The notes under the pieces are model-generated. The model did no database searches and was not told the origin of the DNA. It saw nothing but the letters and a program-made list of their open reading frames with translations. The translations under genes were made by a program, and so were the position numbers. Shown in pieces: positions 28,643 through 37,785 of a stretch of 64,000 bases of DNA. The stretch is from Sinorhizobium garamanticum (GTDB lineage: Bacteria > Pseudomonadota > Alphaproteobacteria > Rhizobiales > Rhizobiaceae): positions 62,001 through 126,000 of the forward strand of contig NZ_CP120374.1 of the NCBI RefSeq assembly GCF_029892065.1, in the 5' to 3' direction. Numbering within the stretch: the first letter of the stretch is position 1; every line of letters begins with the position of its first letter.

Positions 28643-28979
28643 GGAGTTCCTGAAATCAAGCCTTGCTCAGGCCGGCGGCGATCGACCATATGCGGTTTTC
28701 CTCGAGGTGCCAACGTTCGACGGGGGCGGCAGAAGTACGCAAGTGGGGAGGTGAATGCCCCTGCAAAACAAACCGCTCAGGCTGTCAAATAGCTGTCCGA
28801 TTGTTCAAAAAAATGCCGGCCCGTACCGCGGTACAATCCCGGCCATCTCCGACAGGACTTCGACAGCTTGCCCGCCGTACTGCCGAAGGACTTGAGACGT
28901 GGCGGCGATTCGGCTGCACGCCGCCAAGGACAGCCGGTGCGCGCTTCAGTAGCGCCCCGGCCTGTTCGTCCTTTTGGAG
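28643..28979. promoter_or_regulatory. Divergent promoter region between response regulator and eptA (about 340 bp)
   Basis: No gene is seen. The segment holds a perfect 12-bp palindrome GTACCGCGGTAC at 28823-28834 flanked by GCCGGCC and CCCGGCC, a candidate binding or structural element. Because both neighbouring transcripts start here, the response regulator likely binds within it. No clear tandem PmrA-type repeat was found. Confidence 0.4.
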
Positions 28980-30698
28980 ATGAGTGTTTTGACCTTTTCA
29001 AGAATTCGCCGGCCCGAGATCGGCAGCGTAGCCTTGAGCGCCATCGCCGCCGCTTATCTGCTTCTGGCGACCAACAATTCCTTCTGGGCCCATGCCGAGT
29101 GCTATTTCGGTACTTCGAAAGCGGGCCTGCTGTTATTCGGCGCGGCGCTCTTCCTGGCGCTGTTCTCCATACTGATCCCCCTGTCAGTCAAATATCTGAT
29201 GAAGCCGGCACTGATCTTCCTCATCGTGGTATCGGCTTCCACTTCCTATTTCGCCGACGTATTCGGCGTCATTATCGATAGGGACATGATCGGCAACGCC
29301 GCCGTTACGACACCGGCCGAGGCCAGTCATCTCCTGACGGGCAGTCTTGCGCAACACCTGGTGGTCTATGCCCTGGTCCCCTCGCTCATCGTGGCGTGGG
29401 TCAAGATCCGTCATCGTCGCTTCCTGCCAAAGTTTATCGTCAATTTTCTTTTCGTGACCGTCGCGCTCTTTGCCGCTGGTGGCCTGATCTATTCCAACTT
29501 CGCCACGTTTGCCTATGTGCTGCGCGAGCACACGGATCTGATGAAAAGGTTCAATCCCACCGGGCCGCTTGTCGCGGCGGCACGCTACGGCCTGTCGACC
29601 TACCGGGAGCGCAATCTCGTTGTCCAACCACTCGGCACTGACGCACACCAAGGCGGTCGTATTGCACACGTCGGAAAGCCTGTGGTCGTTGTCGTTGTTG
29701 CCGGGGAGACGGCCCGGGCGATGAACTTCTCGCTCGACGGTTACGGCCGCGAGACCAATCCGGAACTCAAGGCGCTCGGCGTCGTCAACTACCCCAATAC
29801 GACGAGCTGTGGCACGGCGACGGCAGTCTCGCTGCCCTGCATGTTTTCGGTCTACCCGCGTGCCGAATACAGCGACTGGAAGGCGCGCTCGACCGAGAAC
29901 CTTGTCAACGTCCTCACCCACGCCGGTGTATCCGTGAGCTGGTGGGACAACAACACCGGCAGCAAAGGCATCGCCGATCTCATCAGCTTCGCCAGCATGA
30001 CGAAACAGAAGAACAGCCCACTGTGCAGGAAGGGCGAGTGCCTCGATGAAATCTTCCTCGAGGAATTGGATCGCAAGCTCGGCGCCACGACCGGAAACAG
30101 CGTCATCGTCCTGCACCAGCTCGGCAGTCACGGACCGTCCTACTATCTACGCTATCCCGAGGCTTTCCGCCGCTTTACGCCCGACTGCCGCACGCCTGAA
30201 CTGATGCGTTGCACCACCGCCGAGATCATCAATGCCTATGACAACACCATCCTCTACACCGATCACGTTCTCGCAAGCGTCGCAAAGCTCTTGGAAAAGC
30301 ATCAGGATCGCCTTGCCGGTGCGATGATCTACATGTCGGATCACGGCGAGTCACTCGGCGAGAACGGCATCTATCTGCACGGCGCGCCCTATGCCATCGC
30401 GCCGAAGGAGCAGACCCAGGTGCCCTTCGTCGCCTGGTTCTCCAAACCGTACCAGGCGGCGATGGGGGTCGACACCGGCTGCCTCGCCAAGCAGAGCGAT
30501 CAGCCGAGATCACACGACAATCTGTTCCACACGGTGCTCGGAATGATGGACGTCGAGACCAAGATCTACAACCGCGCGCTCGACACGTTCGCTTCGTGTA
30601 CGCGGCCCGATAAGCGAAAAGCTAGGCCCGGATTTCACGCCGTGGACAGCCAATCGATTGCCGACCCGGCTTCGCGGGGTGCTCTGACGCATGGTTGA
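28980..30698 (+). CDS. eptA: Lipid A phosphoethanolamine transferase (EptA/PmrC family)
   Basis: About 572 residues. Five N-terminal TM helices (to about residue 180) anchor a periplasmic alkaline-phosphatase-fold domain. The catalytic region is complete: VVVAGETAR with the metal-ligand Glu near 243, the nucleophile Thr near 279 in SCGTATAVSLPCMFS, several Cys pairs for disulphides (CRKGECLDE, CRTPELMRC), and MSDHGESLGENGIYLHG with Asp/His ligands. It transfers phosphoethanolamine to lipid A, lowering negative charge and raising polymyxin resistance. Start is ambiguous: ATG 28980 or TTG 28974, since GGAG overlaps them. Confidence 0.92.
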   Translation: MSVLTFSRIRRPEIGSVALSAIAAAYLLLATNNSFWAHAECYFGTSKAGLLLFGAALFLALFSILIPLSVKYLMKPALIFLIVVSASTSYFADVFGVIIDRDMIGNAAVTTPAEASHLLTGSLAQHLVVYALVPSLIVAWVKIRHRRFLPKFIVNFLFVTVALFAAGGLIYSNFATFAYVLREHTDLMKRFNPTGPLVAAARYGLSTYRERNLVVQPLGTDAHQGGRIAHVGKPVVVVVVAGETARAMNFSLDGYGRETNPELKALGVVNYPNTTSCGTATAVSLPCMFSVYPRAEYSDWKARSTENLVNVLTHAGVSVSWWDNNTGSKGIADLISFASMTKQKNSPLCRKGECLDEIFLEELDRKLGATTGNSVIVLHQLGSHGPSYYLRYPEAFRRFTPDCRTPELMRCTTAEIINAYDNTILYTDHVLASVAKLLEKHQDRLAGAMIYMSDHGESLGENGIYLHGAPYAIAPKEQTQVPFVAWFSKPYQAAMGVDTGCLAKQSDQPRSHDNLFHTVLGMMDVETKIYNRALDTFASCTRPDKRKARPGFHAVDSQSIADPASRGALTHG

Positions 30699-30800
30699 AC
30701 GTCAGTCGCTGGGCGAAGCTGTCGGCCGGCCTGCAAATCTGATAGACTCGACGAATAAAGACGCCACCCGGGCGTTTGTAGCTGGCCGCTGGGCGCCTGA

Positions 30801-31232
<432 letters not shown>

Positions 31233-31439
31233 AGGGCGTCACAGGACTTGAGAAGGCTGCCGTAACATTTTGAGTTTCCGTGCATTTTTTCAGAATTTGG
31301 ATTCTCTTCGGGAAAAATATGCGCTAGAGCTTGTGCCCCACAACCGGCGCCACCACATTCGGCAGCCCCCATTACCAGCGACGGTCGACTCTCATCCAGC
31401 GGAGAACGCCGCGCCGGATGAGTGCAGGAGATCCAATGC

Positions 31440-32102
31440 ATGAATGCCCGACGTCTTACCTTCGCGGTCGGTGACATTCACGGATGCCTGGCACAGCTCG
31501 AGGCCTTGCTGGCAAGTATCGAATCCGCCGTGCCGGGCGGCAGGATCATATTCCTCGGCGATCTGATCGACCGGGGACCAGAGAGCCGCGGTGTGGTCGA
31601 GCGGATAATGGCGGGGCCGACCAAGCCCGGCTGGGAATGGCTCACCCTTAAGGGCAATCATGAGGACATGCTGCTGGCCGCGCGACGAGGCCATGCCGAG
31701 ATGAGCACGTGGCTCATGAACGGCGGCGACGAGACCATGGCATCCTATGGCGGGGCAATACCCTTGAGCCATCTCGTCTGGATGGCGGAGAGGCCGTCAA
31801 TCATCGTTGATCAATATCGCATTTTTGCGCATGCCGGGGTCGACGAGAACATTCCGCTGGACCAGCAGGGAGACGACATCCTGCTTTGGATCAGAACGCC
31901 GCCGAACCATTCCGGCGACTACTGGGGCAAGCATCTGTGCCATGGCCATACGCCGAGCCGAAGCAATCCCAGGACAGTCGGCAACAGGACCAATGTCGAT
32001 TCCGGAGCCGTTTTCGGCGGCGTGCTTTCGTGCGCCGTCTTCGACGATGACAAGCCGGGCGGCCCGATCGGCTTTCTCGTCGCCGAGAGCGTAGACGGCT
32101 AG
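31440..32102 (+). CDS. PPP-family serine/threonine protein phosphatase (calcineurin-like)
   Basis: 220 residues from the ATG at 31440; GCAGGAG nine bases upstream supports it over the GTG at 31422. The metallophosphatase motifs are all present: GDIHG (about 12-16), GDLIDRGPES (about 40-49), GNHEDM (about 73-78), a His in FAHAGVD near 132 and HGHTPSR near 170. This is the compact bacterial PPP/ApaH-like type, acting on phosphoprotein or diadenosine polyphosphate; these cannot be separated by eye. Confidence 0.88.
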   Translation: MNARRLTFAVGDIHGCLAQLEALLASIESAVPGGRIIFLGDLIDRGPESRGVVERIMAGPTKPGWEWLTLKGNHEDMLLAARRGHAEMSTWLMNGGDETMASYGGAIPLSHLVWMAERPSIIVDQYRIFAHAGVDENIPLDQQGDDILLWIRTPPNHSGDYWGKHLCHGHTPSRSNPRTVGNRTNVDSGAVFGGVLSCAVFDDDKPGGPIGFLVAESVDG

Positions 32103-32162
32103 GCGCGCACCACTGCGCCGCGCGTCTTATCAGACGGGGCAAAGGTCACTGTCGCACTTTGA

Positions 32163-32217
32163 ACTGCTGCATGTTTTGTCCCTAAATCTGGTACGATTTA
32201 AGGAAACATGCAGTAGT
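32163..32217. repeat. Palindromic intergenic repeat (RIME-like)
   Basis: A 55-bp imperfect palindrome: outer arms ACTGCTGCATGTTT / AAACATGCAGTAGT and inner arms CCCTAAATC / GATTTAAGG around TGGTAC. Elements with CTGCATGTTT and CTAAATC arms recur between genes in rhizobial genomes; I recognise it from that general knowledge. It sits between the phosphatase and HAD genes and could fold into a long RNA hairpin on either strand. Confidence 0.65.
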
Positions 32218-32305
32218 CATTTCCACGTGAACGAGCATTGTACTGCAGCGGGCAAGGCGATACGTGTGCGCCTATCGCTCGTATCCATCATTTAAGGGGA
32301 CTGGC

Positions 32306-32974
32306 TTGGATCATTTGAATTCATCGCTTTTCACAAAAAGATTTGCCGCCCTTTTGTTCGATATGGATGGGACGTTGCTCAACTCGATGGCCGTCATCGA
32401 AAGGGTGTGGGGAGCCTGGGCAATTCGCAACGGGGTCGATTGCGAAATTCTGATGAAGTCCATGCATGGCGTGCGCGCGGCCGATGTGATCCGCACACTG
32501 GGCCTCGCGGTCGACGCAGAACATGAGGCGCGCGAACTGGCCGCCGCGGAAATCGCGGACGTCGAGGGCATCGTCGAAATTCCCGGCGCGATCGCTTTTC
32601 TGAACTCCCTGCCACCAGAGAAATGGGCGATCGTCACCTCGGCGCCGCTCGAACTCGCCGTTCGCCGCCTTGCCGCCGCAGGGATACCGACACCGCGGCT
32701 GATGGTAACCGGTGAAGACGTCTCGGCCGGCAAACCCGACCCGCAAGGCTACCTTCTTGCGGCCGGAAGGCTCGGCGTCAGCGCAGAGGACTGCCTCGTA
32801 TTCGAGGACGCTCCGGCCGGCATTCTTGCAGGAAGGGCCGCAGGGGCGGAGGTCGCGGTCATCACCGGCGCCCATGTAGCGGCCGCCGACACGCCTCATC
32901 TCACGCTCGCGCACTACGCGGACATCGAAGCCCGCCTCGGCGATGACGGGCGTATGTCTCTGCATCGGCGCTAA
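32306..32974 (+). CDS. HAD-superfamily sugar-phosphatase (beta-phosphoglucomutase-like)
   Basis: 222 residues if started at the TTG 32306, which has AAGGGGA five bases upstream; an upstream GTG at 32264 also keeps the frame. HAD motif I is LLFDMDGTLLNS, motif II is VTSAPLELA, motif III Lys in SAGKPDPQGYLLAA, motif IV VFEDAPAGILAG. The small alpha-helical cap between motifs I and II matches the subfamily of YfbT/YniC-like sugar phosphatases. Substrate is unknown. Confidence 0.85.
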   Translation: MDHLNSSLFTKRFAALLFDMDGTLLNSMAVIERVWGAWAIRNGVDCEILMKSMHGVRAADVIRTLGLAVDAEHEARELAAAEIADVEGIVEIPGAIAFLNSLPPEKWAIVTSAPLELAVRRLAAAGIPTPRLMVTGEDVSAGKPDPQGYLLAAGRLGVSAEDCLVFEDAPAGILAGRAAGAEVAVITGAHVAAADTPHLTLAHYADIEARLGDDGRMSLHRR

Positions 32975-33228
32975 CGAGCCACGTTGGTTTTCATAACGTA
33001 CACAATGGCTTTGGACGCGCGGCCGCGGCGCACTCTGCCATCGCCTCGCAAGCGCTCAGGCCAGTCTATCGACGCCGACGCCGCGCGCCGTCTGCGTTCG
33101 GCAATATATTCTATAAATATTGTAGACATTAAATCGACTTTTCTTACCGCGACATTCGCCACCGGGCACAATCACAAACTGTGGCCATAGAGCCGGCGAC
33201 CGGATGCGAGCGCTGAGAGGCGGACGAG
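32975..33228. other. Intergenic region, about 250 bp, with an AT-rich core
   Basis: Short frames on both strands here have no recognisable domain. The core around 33101-33135 is AT-rich (AATATATTCTATAAATATTG) and could serve as a promoter for the hydrolase pseudogene, or may be part of the decayed DNA that continues to 34284. Confidence 0.3.
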
Positions 33229-33996
33229 ATGGGAAAGACATTGATTGTTCCAGGACTTTTCGGCTCCGGCGAGGGGCATTGGCAACGTCACTGGCTCGCC
33301 GATCACCCGACCGCCGCCATCGTTGAACAGCAGGATTGGAACCGTCCGGCGTTTGCACGCTGGCGGGCGGCGCTGGAAGCGGAAATCGCAAGACATGAAA
33401 CGGTCGATCTGGTGGGGCACAGCCTCGGCTCGGTTCTCGTGGCAACCTTGGCGGACAGGCCTCTTGCCAAACGCGTGAGAAGTGCCCTCCTGGTCGCGCC
33501 ATGCGATCTTGAGTAAACGGAGCGGCTGCATCCCGGCGCAATCGACTTCAGGGTGATGCCACATCGGCTGCTGCCGTTCCCCAGTCTTGTCGTCGGCAGC
33601 CTCAACGATCCTTACATGCCGTTCGATCGCCTGAAGTCGCTTTCCGAAAAATGGGGCAGCCATCTCATCGATCTCGGCCACGCGGGCCACATCAACGTCG
33701 CGAGTGGTTTCGGCCGCTGGTCCCATGGCTACGAGCTGCTCAAGCTGTTGAACAGTACGAAAGGTCTTAAGCCCCAAGCCACTGCAACAATGAAAAGTGC
33801 GGAATCGCGTTCTGTCGTCGATGCCGACATCCGAAAGACGCTGCCTCACCCGCCTTCGAGCCGCACGGATGGCGAAAAATCTTCCAATCCACGATTGAAC
33901 GCTCGAACGCTTGCAGACATTCCCCTCGCAATTCGTCCGGTCCTCGTTGACACGCCGCCAAACGCCCACTCGCTGCAAATGCCCGCGGGATGGTGA
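33229..33996 (+). pseudogene. RBBP9/YdeN-type serine hydrolase interrupted by an in-frame stop
   Basis: The frame encodes a small alpha/beta hydrolase: KTLIVPGLFGSGEGHWQRHW at the N-terminus, nucleophile Ser in VGHSLGSVL near residue 64, then ALLVAPCDLE. A TAA at 33514-33516 interrupts it, and the same frame resumes at once with ERLHPGAIDFRVMP and continues through LVVGSLNDPYMPFDR and the catalytic His in LGHAGHIN. A single nonsense change therefore splits an otherwise continuous gene. The family normally ends near 33760; the frame runs another 75 codons of low-quality sequence, suggesting the true end is also lost. Sequencing error is the alternative. Confidence 0.8.
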
Positions 33997-34361
33997 TTCT
34001 TACGGCTGGCGGCGACTTCGACCTCATCACCGAACGCCGGCTCGTCCCGAGACGCGAAAGACGAGGTCCTGCCCGCTCGCGAGCCTGCCGTGTAACAGGC
34101 TCTCCGCACCCCACCAGCTCGATACGGTCGACGCGCACCGTCGCTTCGAAGGCGCGGACCTCCGCGTGATCCGCTACGACCGCCAGGTCTTCGGGCCTGG
34201 CTGTATTGAGAGAAGCAGACTCACCATACCGGGCTCATCTTGTTGGCTGCGTACGGGGGTGTTGTTAGCTGCGTACGGGGTGCCTTGACATCTCGTCATA
34301 CCTGTATTCCAATATAAAGCATCATACAACATAATTATGGAATAATAAGAGAGGAACGGAC
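33997..34361. other. Decayed intergenic region, about 365 bp, with a 22-bp tandem repeat and a promoter
   Basis: No intact gene is visible; fragments such as VDAHRRFEGADLRVIRYDR look protein-like but match nothing I can name. Two copies of a 22-bp unit, TTGTT(G/A)GCTGCGTACGGGG, begin at 34240 and 34262. A -35-like TTGACA follows at 34285-34290. The AT-rich right end contains TATTCC (34305-34310) and GGAATA (34339-34344), probably regulatory sites of the downstream operon. Confidence 0.45.
34285..34344 (+). promoter_or_regulatory. Probable promoter and IclR-type sites of the catabolic importer operon
   Basis: TTGACA at 34285-34290 is followed by an AT-rich stretch (AATATAAA near 34311) able to act as -10, although spacing is loose. 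TATTCC at 34305 and GGAATA at 34339 are inverted half-sites identical to the arms of the palindrome in the iclR intergenic region (40485-40504). ATTATGG also occurs in both places. Confidence 0.4.
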
Positions 34362-35894
34362 ATGAAGTCAGCTAAGCTTGCATTGCTTTTCGGCACGGCG
34401 CTCGTCGCGTCGGGGTCATTCGCCTTCGCGGAGCAGGAAGGGGGAGGAGTGATCAATGTTGCGACGGTTGGTGAGCCGCCGACACTCGATCCGATGGCCT
34501 CGACCGCCGATCTCGTCGGTATTGTCTCGCAGCACATCTTCGAAACACTCTATACGTTCGACAAGGACTGGAAGCCGACGCCGCTGCTTGCCGCCGGCAT
34601 GCCGGACATCAGCGCCGACGGCAAGACCTACACGATCAAGCTGCGCTCGGGTGTCAAGTTCCACGACGGCACCGACCTGGATTCCAAGGACGTCGTCGCC
34701 TCGCTCGATCGCTGGATGAAGACGGCATCGCGCGGCAAGCAGACCGCAGCGACGATCGCCGGGGTCGAAGCGGTCGACCCGCTGACCGTCAAGATTTCGC
34801 TCAACGCGCCCTATGCGCCGCTCGTCTCGCTACTCGCTTTTAACAATTCGGCTGCGATCGTGCTTCCCTCGGAGAAGCAGGCCGAGCCGATGGTCGATTT
34901 CATCGGAACCGGCCCCTACAAGCTCAAGGAGCGCAAGGCCGACCAATATATCCAGCTCGAACGCTTTGACGGCTACGCTTCGCCCGAGGGTAAAGCCAAC
35001 GGTTATGGCGGTGCACGTCATCAATATGCCGACGAGATCCGCTTCGTGCCCGTACCGGATCCGAACACGCGCATCGAGGCCGCCGTTTCCGGTCAGTACG
35101 ACTATGTCGATTCGCTCCCGGTCGAATCCCTCGAACGCGTGAAGGGCTCCAGTGCTTCCGAGCCGGTGATGCTGCAACCCTTCGGCTGGCCGGTCTTCGT
35201 TTTGAACTCCGGCAACGGCATCACGAAGAACCAGGAGTTGCGCAAGGCGATCCGCGCGGCACTCAGCATGGAAGACATGATGGCGGCCGCCTTCGGGAGC
35301 ACCGATTTCTACGCACTCGACGCCGCACTCTATCCGGCGCAATATTCCTGGCGCACCGATGCGGGAACCGACGGCAACTACAATATTGCCGACCCGGAAA
35401 AGGCAGCCGAGCTTCTGACGGCGGCGGGCTACCAGGGTGAGCCGCTTAGGATCCTGACAAGCCGGCAATACGAGTTCCATTACAAGATGGCGCAGGTTGC
35501 GGCGGAATATCTGAAACTCGCCGGCTTCACCGTGGACCTGCAGGTGGTCGACTGGGCGACGCTCACCCAACGCCGCGCCGATCCGACGCTCTGGGACATC
35601 TATATTACCCACAGCCCCTTCCTGCCGGAGCCGGCGCTCATCGGCATGATGTCAACTAAGGCGCCGGGCCAGTGGGACACACCGGCGCGCGCCAAGGCCG
35701 TCGATGCCTTCAACGCCGAATCCGACCCGGCCAAGCGTGTGACGCTCTGGGCGGACGTGCAGAAGGTGATTTACGAAGAAGTGCCCTTCATCAAGATCGG
35801 CGACTTCAATGCCTTGTCTGCGAAGTCGAAGACGCTGGATGGCGTCTCGCCGGCACCCTGGCCCTACTTCTGGAACGCTTCGATCAAGAAGTGA
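34362..35894 (+). CDS. Opp/Dpp-type ABC transporter substrate-binding protein
   Basis: 510 residues of the SBP_bac_5 family. The signal peptide is KLALLFGTALVASGSFAFA, with the mature protein starting near EQEGGG. Hallmarks are VGEPPTLDPMASTADLVGIVSQHIFETLY, YTIKLRSGVKFHDGTDLDSKDVVASLDRW and NQELRKAIRAALSMEDMMA. It differs clearly from the OppA at 7760 and lies with catabolic enzymes, so its ligand is probably a non-peptide amide or amino-acid derivative. AGAGGAAC precedes the start. A hairpin separates it from the permeases. Confidence 0.9.
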   Translation: MKSAKLALLFGTALVASGSFAFAEQEGGGVINVATVGEPPTLDPMASTADLVGIVSQHIFETLYTFDKDWKPTPLLAAGMPDISADGKTYTIKLRSGVKFHDGTDLDSKDVVASLDRWMKTASRGKQTAATIAGVEAVDPLTVKISLNAPYAPLVSLLAFNNSAAIVLPSEKQAEPMVDFIGTGPYKLKERKADQYIQLERFDGYASPEGKANGYGGARHQYADEIRFVPVPDPNTRIEAAVSGQYDYVDSLPVESLERVKGSSASEPVMLQPFGWPVFVLNSGNGITKNQELRKAIRAALSMEDMMAAAFGSTDFYALDAALYPAQYSWRTDAGTDGNYNIADPEKAAELLTAAGYQGEPLRILTSRQYEFHYKMAQVAAEYLKLAGFTVDLQVVDWATLTQRRADPTLWDIYITHSPFLPEPALIGMMSTKAPGQWDTPARAKAVDAFNAESDPAKRVTLWADVQKVIYEEVPFIKIGDFNALSAKSKTLDGVSPAPWPYFWNASIKK

Positions 35895-35911
35895 GGCTTG
35901 CACCTGAGCCC

Positions 35912-35936
35912 TCCGGCGAGCTTCACGCTCGCCGGA
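35912..35936 (+). other. Intra-operon stem-loop after the binding-protein gene
   Basis: A perfect 10-bp stem (TCCGGCGAGC at 35912-35921, complement at 35927-35936) with loop TTCAC lies 17 bases after the stop. It repeats the arrangement seen after oppA and likely sets a higher level of binding protein than permease. Confidence 0.6.
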
Positions 35937-35971
35937 AGGTGCTGCGTGCCTGAGAGGAGTTCGAGGTCACC

Positions 35972-36913
35972 ATGATACGCTACATCCTTCAGCGCCTTTT
36001 CGGCATGATCGTCGTCATGGCGCTTGTCGTCACGATCGTGTTCGTCATCGTGCGCGTGACGCCGGGCGACCCGGCCGCCGTGATGCTCGGGCCGGAAGCC
36101 ACCCAGGAAGACATTGCCGCGCTGCGCAGCCGCCTCGGCCTCGACCGGTCGCTGGCCCTGCAATATGTCTATTACATAGGCCAACTCCTCCAGGGTGATC
36201 TCGGCCAGTCGATCTTTCTCAACCAGCCGGTGACGTCGGCGCTCGCCCAACGGGCCGAGCCGACTTTCTTCCTCACGCTGTTCTCGATCCTGATCGCGAG
36301 CGCCATCGCGCTGCCGATCGGCATTTATGCCGCCTATCGGCGCGGCTCGCTCGTGGACCAGGCGGCGACGACGCTGGCTATGCTTGCCGCAAGCGTGCCG
36401 AGCTTCTGGCTCGGTCTCATCCTCATCCAGGTCCTCGCCGTGCGGCTCGGCTGGTTCCCGGTCTCGGGCTATGGCGGACCCGGCTCCTCGTTCCTGGAGC
36501 GCATGTATCACCTGACACTGCCGGCGATCGCGCTCGGCGTCGTCTCCTCGGCACTCATTCTGCGCTTCACCCGCGCCTCGATGCTCGACGTGCTCGGCGA
36601 CGATTTCATCCGCACCGCCCGTGCCAAGGGCCTTGGCGAACGGCGCGTGGTGATGAAGCACGCGCTGAAGAACGCGCTGATACCGATCCTCACCATCGTC
36701 GGGCTCACTGCAGCGGTACTGATCTCCGGCGCCGTCGTCACCGAGACCGTCTTCGGCCTGCCGGGCGTCGGCAATCTCGTCGTCTCCGCGGTGCTGCGGC
36801 GCGACTATCCGGTGATCCAGGGCGCGCTGCTGGTGATCGCTGCACTCTACGTGCTCATCAATTTTGTGATCGACATGCTCTATCTCCTCGTCGACCCAAG
36901 GGTGCGCTACTGA
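35972..36913 (+). CDS. Opp/Dpp-type ABC transporter permease (B subunit)
   Basis: 313 residues, BPD_transp_1 fold. The N-terminus MIRYILQRLFGMIVVMALVV is typical of DppB/GsiC permeases, followed by the TPGDPA loop and five further helices. The cytoplasmic EAA loop is DDFIRTARAKGLGERRVVMKHALKNA; the C-terminus ends LLVDPRVRY. AGAGGAG lies before the start. Its stop overlaps the next start by one base (TGATG). Confidence 0.92.
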   Translation: MIRYILQRLFGMIVVMALVVTIVFVIVRVTPGDPAAVMLGPEATQEDIAALRSRLGLDRSLALQYVYYIGQLLQGDLGQSIFLNQPVTSALAQRAEPTFFLTLFSILIASAIALPIGIYAAYRRGSLVDQAATTLAMLAASVPSFWLGLILIQVLAVRLGWFPVSGYGGPGSSFLERMYHLTLPAIALGVVSSALILRFTRASMLDVLGDDFIRTARAKGLGERRVVMKHALKNALIPILTIVGLTAAVLISGAVVTETVFGLPGVGNLVVSAVLRRDYPVIQGALLVIAALYVLINFVIDMLYLLVDPRVRY

Positions 36914-37782
36914 TGTCTGCCACCGTATCAAACCCCGTACCGAGCGAAGGCCGGAAATTCCTGCGGCGCCTCTTCAGGCGCAAGACAGTCGCCTTCGGGC
37001 TTGTCGTTCTCACGGTCTTCGTGCTGCTCGCCATCGTCGCGCCGATCGTCGCGCCTTATGCCCCCGGCAAGCTCTCGATCGTCAACCGACTGTCGCCGCC
37101 AAGCCTGCAGTGGTTCTTCGGCACGGACGAGTTCGGCCGCGACGTGTTCTCGCGCACGATCTATGCCGGTCGGCTTTCGCTTCTCGTCGGCGCCGCCGTG
37201 GTGGCGCTTGCAGCCGTGATCGGCGTGGTCATGGGGCTCATCGCCGGCTTTTTCCCCCGGCTCGACACGCCGATCGCCCGGCTGATCGACGCCATGATGG
37301 CCTTTCCGGACATCCTGCTCGCGATCGCGCTCGTCGCCGCTCTCGGCCCGTCGCTGACGACTGTGATTGTCGCCTTGAGTGTCGTCTATGCACCGAGGCT
37401 CGCGCGTGTGGTGCGCGCTTCCACGCTGGTGATACGCGAACTGCCCTATATCGAAGCGGCTCGCGCGCTCGGCATCTCGACGCCGCACATCATGACGCGG
37501 CACGTGCTGCGCAATCTTGTCTCGCCGATCCTTGTGCAGGGCACTTTCCTCTTCGCCCACGCCATGCTCGCCGAAGCCGGACTCTCTTTCCTTGGCGTCG
37601 GCGTCAGCCCTGAAATCCCGACCTGGGGCACGATGATTGCCGCGGGCCGTCAATATATCGGACAGGCCGACTGGGTGACGCTGTTTCCCGGCATCGCCAT
37701 CGTGCTCTCGGTCCTGTCCCTCCAGATGGTGGGCGATGGTCTGCGTGACCTGCTCGACCCCCGCCTCAGAAAGGACCTCTGA
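36913..37782 (+). CDS. Opp/Dpp-type ABC transporter permease (C subunit)
   Basis: 289 residues, six helices. The pattern FGTDEFGRDVFSRTIYAGRLSLLVG after the first periplasmic loop, the EAA loop PYIEAARALGISTPHIMTRHVLRN and the closing MVGDGLRDLLDPRLRKDL identify a DppC/GsiD permease. Unlike the OppC at 10329 it has no long periplasmic insert. It is translationally coupled to the upstream permease and followed three bases later by the amidohydrolase. Confidence 0.92.
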   Translation: MSATVSNPVPSEGRKFLRRLFRRKTVAFGLVVLTVFVLLAIVAPIVAPYAPGKLSIVNRLSPPSLQWFFGTDEFGRDVFSRTIYAGRLSLLVGAAVVALAAVIGVVMGLIAGFFPRLDTPIARLIDAMMAFPDILLAIALVAALGPSLTTVIVALSVVYAPRLARVVRASTLVIRELPYIEAARALGISTPHIMTRHVLRNLVSPILVQGTFLFAHAMLAEAGLSFLGVGVSPEIPTWGTMIAAGRQYIGQADWVTLFPGIAIVLSVLSLQMVGDGLRDLLDPRLRKDL

Positions 37783-37785
37783 TCC

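Noticed and set aside
32971..33171. Short minus-strand frame in the gap after the HAD phosphatase gene
   Set aside because: No ribosome site of note and no family resemblance; its composition is Arg-rich like random GC-rich frames.
33514..33516. Programmed recoding (selenocysteine or pyrrolysine) at the in-frame stop of the RBBP9-type gene
   Set aside because: The codon is TAA, not TGA or TAG, and no recoding signal or machinery is apparent; a nonsense mutation is simpler.
34240..34283. Two repeat units considered as a minimal CRISPR or phage attachment site
   Set aside because: The units are directly adjacent with no spacers, no cas genes or integrase lie near, and only two copies exist.
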